Under the pieces are notes generated by a model that was given only the letters and a program-made list of their open reading frames with translations, ran no database searches and was not told where the DNA came from. A DNA stretch of 64,000 nucleotides. Source: Pomphorhynchus laevis. Taxonomy: Eukaryota; Acanthocephala; Palaeacanthocephala; Echinorhynchida; Pomphorhynchidae. Below are positions 36,421 to 48,679 of the stretch, one piece after another (the first letter of the stretch is position 1; each line of letters begins with the position of its first letter). Location: contig WNNJ02003235.1 of assembly GCA_012934845.2 (NCBI GenBank), forward strand, positions 29,121-93,120. Reading direction: 5' to 3'. Made by a program: the position numbers and the translations under genes.

Positions 36421-38404
36421 GTTTATTTTAAATTCATTTCAAAGTGATAGATTTATGAATCACTTGAAATTATAGAAAACGTTTATTTAATTAGATTCAC
36501 ACGTAGCTCTTTTATCGACATTATTTTATCAGCAAGAATTTTAAAACGTGGGTAGCGATCATATGTGATTTGCACTGGATCACCACATTAACTTAGATAA
36601 ATTGATTATTCTCGAAAACGAGAGTTACCTACAACGCATGTTAATCAATGAAATAATTCGCATAAAGCTGGATAATAGAGCGACGCAAGGAAATATAGAC
36701 AACTGATTTATCAATTGATCGTCAACAAAACTTGCTTGATGACATTTTGCCAAAACTGCACGCCTGGAAAATAGAAAAGAACCTTAAGCAGCAAGTGAAA
36801 GTTTCCTTTGGGCACAAATGTTAAAAATGTCAAGTTGTAAAAAATAACTGAAAATTTTGAAATAAATATTTTCATTTGCTTCGACTGTAATCATTGATGA
36901 TACTCGTAATAATTAATTATTATCAACGCAAATAAAAATATATAAACGAAAAAATCAACGAAATAAAGATAAATCTTTATTGCTTTATTTTTTGCTAGTT
37001 ATGTCATCAAATAATTTTTTTGTCGTAAACTGAATAAAACACAAATTATGATTTTGGTTTGGATCTCTTAATTAAAAGAGATCAAAATGAAACAATTTTA
37101 TTTTGCGGATTAATTTTTTTTATTATAAATCATTATATTAATTATAAATATTAAATAATTATATTATTTAACTGATATTATTGTTTTTTCATTTAAAATA
37201 ATTAAGAGATTAAAATCAGCCATAATTTATTCAGTTTACAATAAAAAGTTTAAAGTTTAAAATACAGGCCTTTATTTATGCAAAAATAAAATAAATACTT
37301 AAAAAAATAAATTATTGAAGAAAAAATTCTTTCAAAAAGTTTTTGAAGGTATTTGAAGCAAGTATATATATATTCTGTATTTAAAAATTTTTGAAAATCG
37401 ACAAATATATATATTTATTCTAATGTTTAATAAAAATCGACAAGTATATAATTATTCTGATAAAATCTCATAAAAATGTTAATAGAATAAAGACAGCACA
37501 ATATGCAAAACGCAAATATGATAATCTGATGGAATTGAATTGAATACTGACATCCTTCAGAGCAGCCCGTTTCGTAATTTTCTCTGTATAAACAAGGGAC
37601 ACAGCTTACGATAAAAAGTTTAGAGTTTAAAATGCAGGCCTTTATTTACGCAAAAATAAAAATAAAATAAATACCTTAAGAAATAATTACTGAAGAGAAA
37701 ATACCTTCAAAAACGTTTTTAGGTATTTGAAACAAATACTTTCAATAATAAAATATTTTTTACAAATACAAAATAAAATTATTCAAAAATCGATTAGGAA
37801 TACGAATTTTGATGTCACAAATTTCTTACAAATTCATTACTTAATTTGAACACTTCAAATAAATAATTTGTGTGACATCGATAAGACCTGTCTGCCATAT
37901 TGAATATGTTAATACAATTGATTGACAAAAGTCATTAGAAACGTTGTGTAATGATAAAGTTGAGATAATACAATAAATTAAAAAAATTTCTAGTTTTTCC
38001 TAATTAGAACTTTATAATTATATTATATTATTAAATTATAATATTTTGAAGTCATAATTTTTGTTTTATTCAGTTTTTGGTAAATTGATCGTTAAAATCA
38101 ATTATTTTAATAATCAATTATTTTAATCATTATTTAAATATTTCGAGGAAAACGCTAAAAGTATAATTTATATTTATAAATAATTTCGTTAATTTATTTT
38201 TATTTTGCAACATTTGAGTTGCAACTAAAATGGTTTGTAAACACAAATCTTTTGTTAAAATTTATTCTTGAGCCTGTATTTGTAAATAATCATTTTCAAT
38301 TGTTAAAATTAAAAACAAAACGTTATACTTCGAACCGTATTCTATTATCTAAGCTATCGTTCCACTTAATCTTGTTGGAAATTTATAGAGCAATAAATTG
38401 TCAT
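36421..38404. repeat. AT-rich region with repeats 5' of Hakai
   Basis: A ~118-bp direct repeat ('aggcctttattta ... gcaaaaataaaa ... ttgaag') occurs at 37246-37363 and 37613-37732. Between them lies a ~110-bp piece (37490-37605) resembling 34640-34745 of the adjacent LINE. The ~120-bp 'aaaatcgacaa ... aatgtttaataaaaatcgacaa' family is at 37370-37490, again at 39640-39768 and, diverged, at 41940-42062. 37848-38100 resembles the DNA 3' of ALP2 (41600-41810). No exon is supported before 38405. Confidence 0.6.
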
Positions 38405-38659
38405 ATGTCTGAAATACAAGATTTGACCATAGAAACATCTGCTGGGATTAATGTCACGACAGATCAGCCCGCGCGCGCACCTGCAAAGAAATCAATTTCA
38501 ATTAAGCTGAAAAATACAAAGTCAAATGCTGATGCAAACAAAGATTATGGTATTTGCATTAAAAAGAAAATAAAGTTATTTGGTTTTGTTTTGTTAGCCG
38601 GTGGAACTGCTGATGAAAATACAGAAACTGCACAAGACGATGAATCTTGGGATATTGGG
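38405..38659 (+). CDS. Hakai exon 1
   Basis: MSEIQDLTIETSAGINVTTD then a Lys-rich, Ala/Pro stretch and an acidic end (DENTETAQDDESWDIG), donor 'gtaatt'. It is the low-complexity N-terminus; only its position before exon 2 ties it to the gene. The next intron is 52 bp. Confidence 0.6.
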
Positions 38660-41600
38660 GTAATTTGTATAAGAATAGTGTTATTAGTTGTAACTATACT
38701 TAAATATATAGCTTAATCCAATTGGTCAACGGATATCTAAATCTCAGGGATCCCTTCTTATTTGCACAGAGTGTGATCGACCAATAATCATATACGGACG
38801 TCTGGTAAGTTTCTGGATATTTAATTGTAGCATTAATATTAAGATAAAACGAATTCAGAATCTGTAACGGGTGTTATTTTTCTGCATTTTTCATTTTACT
38901 GTAAAATAATAATCAAACAGATGAAATTTATAGCCATTAAAGTATTATAAGCACTCTTATTGGAAAATTTATATTGATTATAAATAAAATACTTGTTATT
39001 TAAATAAGAAATTACTTATAATTTATTAGAAGAAATGCATCAGAGGCCAAATGTATCAGAGTGGATTCATTTGGCCCACTGCGATTTTTGAGTTAAATAA
39101 TAGAAGCCAAAACTTGGTAGTATGGTAGTTTCTTATTATATTTTTCGATCCCAATCCATATTAAAGTTAAAAAGACAAGTAAAATAATTTAAAAAAGGTT
39201 TTATTACAATATTGAGCTGGAAGAATTAACCGCAAAATTATTTCTTGTCATCGCTTTAACAAACCTGTTCGATATTAATTTGAAGACATTGCAATCGTTT
39301 TCTCGGCTATCGAAAAGCAGCATATACATAGGTTCTACGAATAATAGAACCTATGTATAGGTTAATATTTATCAATATTAACATATTAATGACGTCATAT
39401 TAATGACGTTTTTACCAAAGTCAATTCGATAGCTTTAATTTTAATTCTGTATCTTAATTAATTGAAGGCAATTTATTTATATCAAAGCATATAAAGAAAT
39501 ATATTTATATAAATATGCGCTTATAATTAAATATAAAATTATAAATAAATTATAATAATATAATAATAATTTTTTTATCAAAAATAAATTATAAATATAA
39601 TTTATTGATAATATAGTATACTAAAATATATTTTGTGCATTTGAAAATATTTAAAAATATTTGAAAATCGACAAAATATATATATATATACATATTCTAA
39701 TGTTTAATAAAAATCGACAAATATATAATTATTCTGATGAAATCTCCTAAAAATGTTAATAGAATATCATATTAATCTAAGTGTTTCTTCTGATGAACAC
39801 TAATCCTTATTCTTATACATCGTCTGTTATGTATTATTCAATTCATAAACATTGACTTTTATTTAAAATTTCAATTTTTTTATTTTAACTTCAATATAAA
39901 TATAAATTGTATAAAATCTTATAATTTCTTTATAAATTATCTTTATTTTTATTTTTTATTATTATTCAATTCAATATAAATAAATAATATAAATATAAAT
40001 AAATCAGAATACTTTGTAAGCATTATACTTGCAGCAGCTAAACAGGCTGGGAAATCGACAGGTATCGTTACGTTGAAAAGAAATACCCATGCATCACCTG
40101 CTAGTGCTTTTGCTCACTGCCCGAACAGAGATTGGGAAGTATTCGATGATGAAAATTTCTCTAACACAGAATATGCACGTGGTTGTCGTGATATTGCTGA
40201 TCAGCTTATTAATAACAGTGATATTTTAGACGTTGTGATAGGAGGAGGTAGAACAAATTTTATACCAAACACTATGGCTGATCCGGAATATCCGGAGGTG
40301 CGTGGGCGTCGTGTTGATGGTAGAAACCTAATAGAAGAATGGAAAGCGAAAATGACTAGTAAAGGAAAAACCCCTAATTTTGTATGGTCGAATAATGATT
40401 TTCATAATTTAAGCACCAACAAGATAGATAATTTACTTGCTTTGCTGGAGCCATCCCATATGCATTATGAAATTGATCGAATTAAGTTAAAGTTGTCCGA
40501 GCCTTCCCAACAAAACGGTCACCACGGAACTGAAGCAAGAAGAGCTCTCGGGGATTTTGCGTCATTTGACCTTCCGAAACGGTCACCACGGAACTGAAGC
40601 AAGAAGAGCTCTCGGAGATTTTGCGTCATTTGACGATTCTTTAAATACATGTTTACAGTTAACAAGCATTGATGATACACAGATTGTGGTCAGTGCAGAT
40701 CATTCTCATGTGTTTACCGTCGGAGGATATGCCTATCGTAACAATGATATTTTCGGCTTTGCCGCGAACGAGAAGGAAAACGGATCAAACGTAGATGGAA
40801 TGCCCTTTACATCTATTCTTTATGGCAATGGTCCAGGTTACATCAATTCGTCCGATAGATTAAACAAATCGTATTGGAATACAGTTGATTTGCATTCTCA
40901 TGATTTTAAATATCACTCAGCCGTACCGTTAAATTCAGAAAGTCATGGTGCTGAAGACGTAATAGTCTATGCAAGTGGACCACGCTCCCATCTGTATACC
41001 GGAACTTTCGAACAAAGCGATATATTTCATTACATGGTTTATAGTATGTGCTTGAATGAATATTCAAACGATACGAATTGATGGTAAAATCAGGATTTCA
41101 GTATTGCGTTTTCGATTTTTTATTTGACTTTAATATTGATGAGCTTAGAAAACATTAATTCGTTCTTCACTGTTACGTTATAAAATTCAAATATATTAAA
41201 GATATAAAATTCTTAAAACGTTAAATATTAAATTATATATTTATGTATAAATATAATATGTTAACATATAAATATGATGATATTTATAATATTTGTATAT
41301 TTTATATTTAATACAAATGTAGAATATGAATAATATTATAAATTTAATATTTAATTAAAAATTAGCATTTATATGTTACAATATTTAAAATGTATAAATT
41401 TAAAACGCCGATCAAACATGCTCAGATGTGATAAAGCTACAACAACAATTTCTTGACAAGAAAAAAATAATAGTACACAAGATTTGTGTCGTCAACCACT
41501 GATCAGGGTGTCGGATCGTGGAGTCTATGTACGAACCAAACACACTAAACATCGCAATCCTTGGCAACAAACCGGAGTTATCTTTATATATTTTGTGCAC

Positions 41601-41981
41601 TTCAAATAAACTTCAAATAAACAATTTGTGCAAAATTGATCAGACATGTCTGCCACATTGAATATGTTAATACAATTGATTGGTAAAAGTCTTTAGAATA
41701 GTCAATAGTCATCATCTAGTTTTCTTTAATTAGAACTTAATCTTTATATGATTTAATATTTTTAAGTCAATTTTTATTTTATTCAGTTTTTTCTAAATTG
41801 ATAATTAAAATCGTTTATTTAAATGTTTTTATTTCAAAGAAAACACTAAAAAATATTATTTATATGCGTATTTAATAAAATATAAAAATTTTAAAAATAA
41901 ATAATATAATTTATTTTTGGGAATAAATATACGTTTATTCTATATTTAAAAATCGACAAATATTTATAAATTGACAAATAA

Positions 41982-42022
<41 letters not shown>

Positions 42023-45000
42023 ATGTTTAGTAATAATCGACAAATAAATAATTATTTTAATGTATAATAAATATTATTATTTATATTACTTTAACATTTA
42101 TTATAAAAAATATAAAAGTAATTTATTTCTTTTTTAAATAAAATTAACATATCGATCATTTTTTCGTAATGTACTACAGCTTTTCTTGAATTTTCATTTT
42201 GTAATTTATTTTTTGTAGTTGATTATATGATAGAGCACGAGTTTTATTTTATTTCGTTCAATGAGATAATGAGCTAACACTATTTAACCTGTTTAGTTTT
42301 ATCTTATTTCAAGTTTTAAGAGGATATTGCTCCTCTGAATAGTTCACTGGCTACACCATAATTTTGAATTAATTTTTAAATATTCACTTTGTTGTTAATT
42401 TTCTCAAGAGAACATACACATCAATTTAATAATAATTTATACAGAATGCTTTATAGAAACGAGTAGCGATGGGCTTAAACACACATTAAATACTTGTTTC
42501 TTATCAACTGGAATTCATCAGTTGAGTATATGTATTTTGTATTAGATGATTTCATCAAACGAATTATAAAATGTAATATTAAAAAATTATTACAAATTGT
42601 TATAATTAATAATTTATAGGCTGTAAATTATATAATCTTTGTAAATCTTATTAAAATAAGATCACATTTACTAAACAAATTGAATCATTCTTAGAGAGAG
42701 TAAATTTTTTTAACGAAGATAACGTCCAACATAAATCCGCTTTTATATCAATTTAACTTCATTTATCCACGTTAATATTTGTAATATATACTACGATATT
42801 AATATTAATATTTGTTACATTTAATATAATATTGATATTAATGTCTGTAACATATTGCTACGCTATGAGATTCCACTTAGCCCATGAAGAGATTGTTGAA
42901 TGGGTCAAGCTAATATACAAAGGATCAACAAGTCGGGTATGTACGACCGTGGGATATACAGATGATTTTCCTATCACCGTTGGAGTTCATCAAGGGTCTG
43001 CGCTGTTCCCGTTGCTATTCATCCTCGTTATGGATGCCATATCCAACAATCTAAACAGGCAGTTTCCGTGGACGATTCTAAATGCAGATGACATCATGCT
43101 TGCGTCCGTATATAAAGATGACCTCCAACAACAAATAAACAGCTGGGGAAATCGACACAAGCAGTTTGGTCTACGCCTGAACGCGCGTAAAACGGAATAC
43201 CTGATCACAAATATGAATGATGATCAGCCGCTACAGTTTGGAAAACACACACTGCACCGAACAACTGCCTTTAAATACCTTGGCTCCACCATAGCGGCAA
43301 ATGGTATCCTACGCGCAGAGGTCTCTTCTCGAATAAATGCAGCCTGGATTAAATGGCGGTCAGCTACAGGTATTCTCTGCGATCCAAAGATAAAAGATCG
43401 ACTGAAGTCGAAAATTTACAAAACTTTAATACAACCGGTGGTCCTTTATGGCGCTGAATGCTGGGCGATATCAAAATATGAGAAACGCAAAGTTGCCGCA
43501 ATAGAGACAAAGATGCTCCGATGGACAGCAGGAAAAACTTTAAAAGATCATGTCCGGAACGAAGAAATCAGGGATCGTTTTGGCGTAGTGCCAATAATAG
43601 AGAAACTTCGCGAAAAACGACTACAATGGTACGGCCACGTTATCCGCGCAAGCGAACATCAACCATCAAATAGGTTAGTCGCCGTGACAGTGGATGGAAA
43701 GCGTTTGATAGGAAGGCCGAAATTGCGATGGATGGACGTCATACGTCATGATTTGATAAGTGTTGGACTAGAAACTAAAGACGCCATAAATAGAACCAAA
43801 TGGAGGCAACTTTCAAAAGAGCGAACCCCGTACCTACACGGGAAAGACGCTAAAGAAAAAAGGAAGAAGAATGTATGTAACATATAATATAAAATTAATA
43901 TTGATATATGTTAAATATAATATAATATCGATATTAATATTTGTAATATATAATATAAAATTATATTGATATTAATTTTCAAAACATATAATATGATATT
44001 AATATTAATATTTGTAACATATAATATGATAATAATATAAATATATGTAAGATATAATATGACATTAATACTAATATTAATATTTGTAACATATACTACG
44101 ATATTATTATTGATATTTGTTACATTAAATATAATATCGATATTAATGTCTGTAACATATAATATAAAATTAATATTGATATATGTTAAATATAATATAA
44201 TATCGATATTAATATTTGTAACATATAATATAAAATTATATTGATATTAATTTTTAAAACATATAATATGATATTAATATAAATATTTGTAACAATAATA
44301 TGATATTAATATTAATATATCTAGCATATAATATGACATTAATATTAATATTTTTAACATATAATATGATTTGTAACATATAATATGATATTAATATTTA
44401 TATTCGTAACATATAATATGATATTAATAATAATATATGTAACATATAATATGACATTAATATTAATATATGTAACATATAATATGACATTAATATTAAT
44501 ATTTGTAACATATAATATGTTTGTAACATATAATATGATCTATATATATTCGTAACATGTAATATGATATTAATATTAATATACGTAACATATAATATGA
44601 ACTTACTATTAATATTCGTAATATATAATATGATATTAATATTAATAAATGTAACATATAATATGACATTAATATTAATATTTGTAACATATAATATGAT
44701 ATTAATATTGATATTAATATTTGTAACATATAATATGATATTTATATTGATATTTATATTTGTAACATATAAAATGATATTCATATTAGTATTTGTAACA
44801 TATAATATGATGTTCATATAAATATTTGTAACATATAATATGAAATTAATATTTATAATTGTAACATGAAATATGATTTGTAACATTTAATATGATATTA
44901 ATATTGTTACTAATATTGATATTTATATTTGTTACATATTAGTATGATAGTAAATAAATATTTGTAAAATTCACAAACACAATATGATAATATTAAGATA

Positions 45001-46634
45001 TTATATATTTAAGATATTTTTATATATATTTTATATACCTTTGAATATTATATATTTTAAGTTATATATAATTTATTTTATTTTTGTAAAATGTTCTAGA
45101 ATTAATTTATATTATATTAGTTCGTATCTGCCAATGTTTCTATCAAATAATGATATCCTCACTACTTTATTTAAGAAAAATTGCAAACATGTATTCTGTG
45201 CTGACTGTGTAATACGTTATCGTCGAATGTGTCCCAGGTATATTTTATCCATATTAATATATAAATTTTAAATTTTTGTAATGAATTATAATGATATTGT
45301 CTTTTTATTTTCTAGTTAATTAATATTATTTCTAACATATTAGATTGATATTTTAATCTTCAAAATATTAAGCTAATTCTCGATTTTGTGTTGTTAAAAA
45401 TTAAATCATTTCACAAATTAATAATTTTTTACAATAAAATTACTGTAAAATTTCTTGCATCCGTTATTATCAAAGTATTTCATTTGTTGACTGCTAATAA
45501 AAAATCAAGAAATGATATTTAACAGTATTTTTTATTTTTTAAATATTTTCTATCTGAATTTTATTTCGGAAAATGAAACGCTTGTAGGTGCTTCTAGAAA
45601 ATACAATAGGATCATATCAATAACGTGACGATGCACTCTTCACTGGTAGCTACGCTTACAAACTTATATATGGCCTTTTGCAAAGAAGTCATCTATTCTA
45701 GAATTCAAGAATAATATAGAAATGTCAACGACTCTTTAATAGTTTGGAAGTGAGCTCAACAATACTTTTTTTAGTTGAATTTTAGATTTCAGCTAAATCA
45801 TCGTTTCATATTAGAAACTGGTGTTAAATGCGAGGAATGTTAGGTGTGTTTAAATACTATTATCAGTTCATTAATAACATAATTTTAATCCTTTATCCTA
45901 TGCACAACATCCCGTTTTTTGACGGTCTTGTAAATTGCTATCTTAATGACAGCAATTTACACGCTCTGTCAAGAAACAACAAATATCTATGTTTGGGACG
46001 GTATTAAGTTTGAAACAAAAAAGCTTATATTAATTCTTATTATTTTTTATTATTTTTTATATTAATTTCAAGTAATTAAAATTGGATTATAATAATGTTG
46101 CATTCACTGGTTTTATAACAAATTAAACGATAATTTTTGTAATAATACCAGCAGAAGTTAGCAAAATTTAAAACGTTAAATTTAAATTTCGTTAATCCTG
46201 TTTAAGAATAAGCTTTGAATTTAAAACATATTATATTCGTTTTATATCAAATATATAAAGTCTGTCTCATGTTTTGGTTTAGATGCGAAGAAGTTGTTGG
46301 CGACATTGATAAACAAAAGAAAGGGCCATTGTACATATGTCCTATTAATCAGTGTTGCAAAGGGTACACTCACCTGACTGATTTTCTTGCACACATCGAG
46401 CATAGACACCAGGATGCTGACAAAGCCACGATATTATCAAATCCTACATCAGCTTATATGCTCAATGATGATGCAGTACCGTCTAACCTTTACGATATTC
46501 ACAATCAATATCCACAGGCACAAGGTTTCCATAATGCCGAATTACAGGAATATTTGTATACTGCTAATCCTAACAGTCCCTTAGTAATTGGGGCTCTAGC
46601 GAATGTATTTGCCGGTGGAACAAACTATATGTGA
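38405..46634 (+). CDS. Hakai/CBLL1-type RING E3 ubiquitin ligase, four exons
   Basis: Hakai is an E3 ubiquitin ligase that recognises phosphotyrosine substrates (E-cadherin in vertebrates) and also associates with the m6A writer complex. Exons 38405-38659, 38712-38804, 45176-45237 and 46283-46634 join in phase (0, 0, 2) to ~253 residues. The RING is built across three exons: C103-x2-C106 (CTECDRPIIIYGRL), C119-x-H121-x2-C124-x2-C127 (NCKHVFCADC) and C135-x2-C138 (CPRC). The HYB-type zinc finger follows: PLYICPINQCCKGYTHLTDF, then LAHIEHRH (C156, C162, H174, H179). It matches human IYGRMIPCKHVFCYDC and DLQAHINHRH. It is shorter than vertebrate Hakai, lacking most of the Pro-rich tail. Intron 2 (6.4 kb) has received an ALP pseudogene, a LINE and a minisatellite. 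The start ATG is a choice; the frame is open further upstream to 38219. Confidence 0.88.
38712..38804 (+). CDS. Hakai exon 2, first RING half
   Basis: Acceptor 'atatatag', donor 'gtaagt', 93 nt, phase 0. Encodes LNPIGQRISKSQGSLLICTE, then CDRPIIIYGRL, the CxxC knuckle just before the Hakai 'IYGRM' motif. Confidence 0.88.
38805..40004 (+). other. First part of Hakai intron 2
   Basis: AT-rich. It contains an inverted repeat with 14-bp arms and a 7-nt loop at 39324-39358 ('atacataggttcta'/'tagaacctatgtat') and one copy of the 'aaaatcgacaa' repeat at 39640-39768. No exon is seen. Confidence 0.6.
40005..41084 (+). pseudogene. Truncated alkaline phosphatase pseudogene (ALP2) in Hakai intron 2
   Basis: Homology to ALP1/ALP3 starts abruptly at 'aatcagaatactttgtaag' (ALP residue ~150), so the signal peptide, Asp67 and Ser117 are missing. 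Nearly 100 bp that encode 'SLAQMTATAISILQKNPNG' to 'RIDHG' are deleted near 40508. The 64-bp tandem duplication that shifts the frame is present (copies at about 40516 and 40580). The end matches ALP3 but has a TGA in place of the penultimate Cys codon (...SNDTN-stop). It cannot be a working enzyme. It lies in the same orientation as Hakai. Confidence 0.92.
41085..42590 (+). repeat. ALP2 3' flank with LINE tip, shared with ALP3 flank
   Basis: 41085-41680 matches 60786-61375 almost base for base, including the ~135-bp 3' tip of the (-) LINE (about 41450-41585). 41682-42105 has no counterpart after ALP3 but partly resembles 37890-38100. 42104-42585 matches 61376-61858 again. An (AT)n run lies at about 41982-42019. 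Confidence 0.85.
42770..42856 (+). repeat. Left part of the AT-rich minisatellite
   Basis: Units of the same minisatellite as at 43876-44960 ('gatattaatgtctgtaacat' here and near 44130). The LINE at 42857-43875 sits between the two parts. Confidence 0.7.
42857..43875 (+). mobile_element. RTE-type LINE (+), 5'-truncated, open frame
   Basis: A single frame of ~340 residues covers the RT C-terminal half and the thumb/tail. It includes GVHQGSALFPLLFILVMDAI, 'LNADDIMLAS' (the YADD box reads NADD), FGLRLNARKTEYL, 'FKYLGSTIAANG', 'VVLYGAECWAISKYEKRKV', 'RLQWYGHVIRASEHQPSNRL', 'GRPKLRWMDVI' and 'TKWRQLSKER'. No stop occurs inside, so the insertion is young, yet the endonuclease and RT N-terminus are absent. 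Its 5' edge follows 'gtaacatat' and its 3' edge runs into 'gtaacatat' of the minisatellite. Confidence 0.9.
43876..44960 (+). repeat. AT-rich minisatellite, unit ~33 bp
   Basis: About 30 units built around 'gtaacatataatatgayatt' plus 'aatattaatatt', commonly 33 bp but ranging from ~27 to 42. Because most units are multiples of 3, it yields long open frames with an 11-residue period on both strands; these are not genes. It lies in Hakai intron 2. Confidence 0.92.
45098..45330 (+). repeat. Segmental duplication around Hakai exon 3, copy 1
   Basis: ~230 bp including exon 3 and both splice sites, near-identical to 62043-62277. Confidence 0.88.
45176..45237 (+). CDS. Hakai exon 3, RING core
   Basis: Acceptor 'tatttaag', donor 'gtatat', 62 nt, phase 0 in and 2 out. 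Encodes KNCKHVFCADCVIRYRRMCP plus the first two bases of an Arg codon. Confidence 0.92.
45238..46282 (+). other. Hakai intron 3
   Basis: 1.05 kb, AT-rich. A ~20-bp inverted repeat 'gtaaattgctatctta'/'agcaatttacac' is seen at about 45930-45965. No other gene. Confidence 0.6.
46283..46634 (+). CDS. Hakai exon 4 (terminal), HYB zinc finger
   Basis: Acceptor 'tggtttag'. Completes the RING (R-CEE) and encodes 'GPLYICPINQCCKGYTHLTD', then FLAHIEHRHQDADK. The tail is short and Asn/Gln-containing, ending 'FAGGTNYM' and TGA. Confidence 0.92.
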
Positions 46635-47244
46635 TTACATTGACGAAATAGCATATTTCTTGAATTTTTACTAAAGACCGATTTAAATAGAAAAAGTATA
46701 GCTATAAAAAATTTTAAAATAATTAAATTAATTAAATAATAATTAATTATATTACATAATAATTAAATAATTAAATTTCATGAATAACATGACCTTCCCG
46801 TACTTTTTTTATTTAGCATCTTTTGCTATTTTGTTAATAGCAAAATGTACCAGTCGGAAACAATCTTATCTTGTACAACATAAAAATCGAACAATCAAAA
46901 TAATAAATAAATATATTGATTAATATTAATAAGTCTTGTCAAATATAAATATTTGACAGTCCGCTATAATAAGCAAGCGATATCGGTGTGCTGATACTGT
47001 AGTGTGCGTGTTACAGAAAATGTGTTTCCTAATCACACAAATGTCAGACACAGAGGAGTAAATATAAATGTAATAACATGATTTTTTAATCCGATAAATC
47101 GATAACTTTCTCTATTATCACGGATTCAAGCCCACGACATTCGGCTTGCATTTTTGATGATAGCAAAATCTATCTGAAATAGATTTAAAGAGAAAATCTA
47201 ACTCTAAATATATTATTTATTTTTGTAATTGAATATTTATATTT
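46635..47244. other. No recognisable gene
   Basis: AT-rich 3' flank of Hakai; nothing supported. Confidence 0.5.
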
Positions 47245-48125
47245 CAGTCCGATTAATTTCGACAATTTGACATACGATTTTAGTAGAAAGCGATAGATTT
47301 TAACAAGTTCTAAACTTGAATTACTGATGAATGATTTTCTTGCCTTATATGTTAGTAGACATTTCAATTATACAATTCGGTGATAATAAAATCTTTAATT
47401 TATATAAAAGGCAATTTACGATTTATCTGATTGATCGTATTAGTTAAAATGCTATCAATTAAACCATCATTTTTAAAGCTTTTCAACAGTCCAAAGGCTA
47501 ACCTGTCGATTAAAATATAAACGTCTCATAAGAACCAAGAAAATGTCTTTATTGTTCTTATTAAACATTTAAATCTGGTAAAAAACTAATTTCTTGAAGT
47601 GATTGAAGATTAACTTAAACTTAAGCGAAATCCAAGTTTCAAATATGTACACACAGTATATATTCACACGGAGTGAAGCTTAGTTAACTTTTTCGTCCAA
47701 AATCGTGAAGATCGTGTGCAGTATGCCTAAATGATAAACCACAAATTCATGATTTGTCCAAAAATTTAATTCGATTACGATCATCTAGAATTTATAAAAA
47801 ATGCCTGATACTGTGAATATTTTTATTTATTCGAATGAATACAAATATTATTTGTAATTGATAAATATTATAGCATGGCATAATTTATATTTATCGCATA
47901 TCTAAACGACGATTATAGAGTAACGGTACCGATCATTGTATTACGATAGTTATATCATAATGTTCCTTATCACTATAGTTTCCGCTCAAAAAATAAATTG
48001 CATTTTATAAATAATATTTCTTATTAGATGTAAAATTTTTACATCTAATTGCTGGGTGTAAATCATATATTCAGTCTTTACGGCAGCTTAAGTCTTAGAC
48101 ACGCTGGATCAGAAAATATATTGCA
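47245..48125. repeat. Non-coding duplication, copy 1
   Basis: 47245-47945 is near-identical to 50636-51335 ('cagtccgattaatttcgaca' to 'accgatcattgtatta'). After a ~100-bp difference the match resumes (47944-48045 with 51442-51540), and once more at 48051-48115 with 51757-51812 ('catatattcagtctttacgg'). No coding frame. Copy 2 holds ~215 bp not in copy 1. Confidence 0.85.
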
Positions 48126-48370
48126 TTCTTTAAATAAAACTAAATATAACTAAATATAAATAAACGATAGTTTAGAACATTATCTTGAAGACAAAAGTTC
48201 TGAATGATCGCTTAGTGGATACTATTTGCTTGTTTTAAAAATGCTGTACAAAGTACATCAAATAGCAATCATAAATTCAAGGGAATTGAATAAATGGATA
48301 ATTAATTTTGCCATCCTTAATTAAGTGTTTTATCGCGTGAATTGATTATAAATAAAAATGGCTGACTTAC

Positions 48371-48679
48371 TGGGCTTCTATAGCAGTAGTCGTCATCCGT
48401 ACTGTAATTATGGACATCTACGGATTTGCTTCTAACATGATTTCGATTAGTAATGGATTTAGAATTTTTCAGTTCCTCAAATAACTGATCAAAGAGCATG
48501 TTGCGACGTTTTCTTAGCATTGATCCGATTTTTCCAGTATAATTACATGCAGCTATCTGCGCATTGATAAGTTTAGAAAATAGACATTTTTTAAACATGT
48601 CATCCTTACGATATTGACCGACACCTTCAATAAATGACCCAAATCGGGATATATTCGATTTGGCCGCTACGGCTATAGC
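48371..48679 (-). CDS. Internal exon of an unrecognised gene (-)
   Basis: A 309-nt open stretch on the (-) strand with acceptor 'ctcttatag' and a strong donor 'gtaagt', phase 0 at both ends (103 codons). It starts AIAVAAKSNISRFGSFIEGV, passes MFKKCLFSKLINAQIAACNY and 'GKIGSMLRKRRNMLFDQLFE', and ends SVDVHNYSTDDDYCYRSP. The basic/helical centre and polar, Ser/Asp-rich end look like host coding sequence, not transposon. I do not recognise the family. Neighbouring exons were not found with confidence; a 31-nt candidate is at 51653-51683. It sits between the two copies of the 47-48/50.6-51.8 kb duplication. Confidence 0.6.

Noticed and set aside
41412-41600. 62-codon (-) frames after ALP2 and ALP3 as genes
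   Set aside because: Identical frames arise from the duplicated ALP 3' flank and LINE tip. They have no signal or splice support and are not open in copy 1.
44398-44886. A 162-codon open frame (-) and similar frames on the (+) strand
   Set aside because: They are products of the 33-bp minisatellite: an 11-residue period, open on both strands, with no non-repeat sequence.
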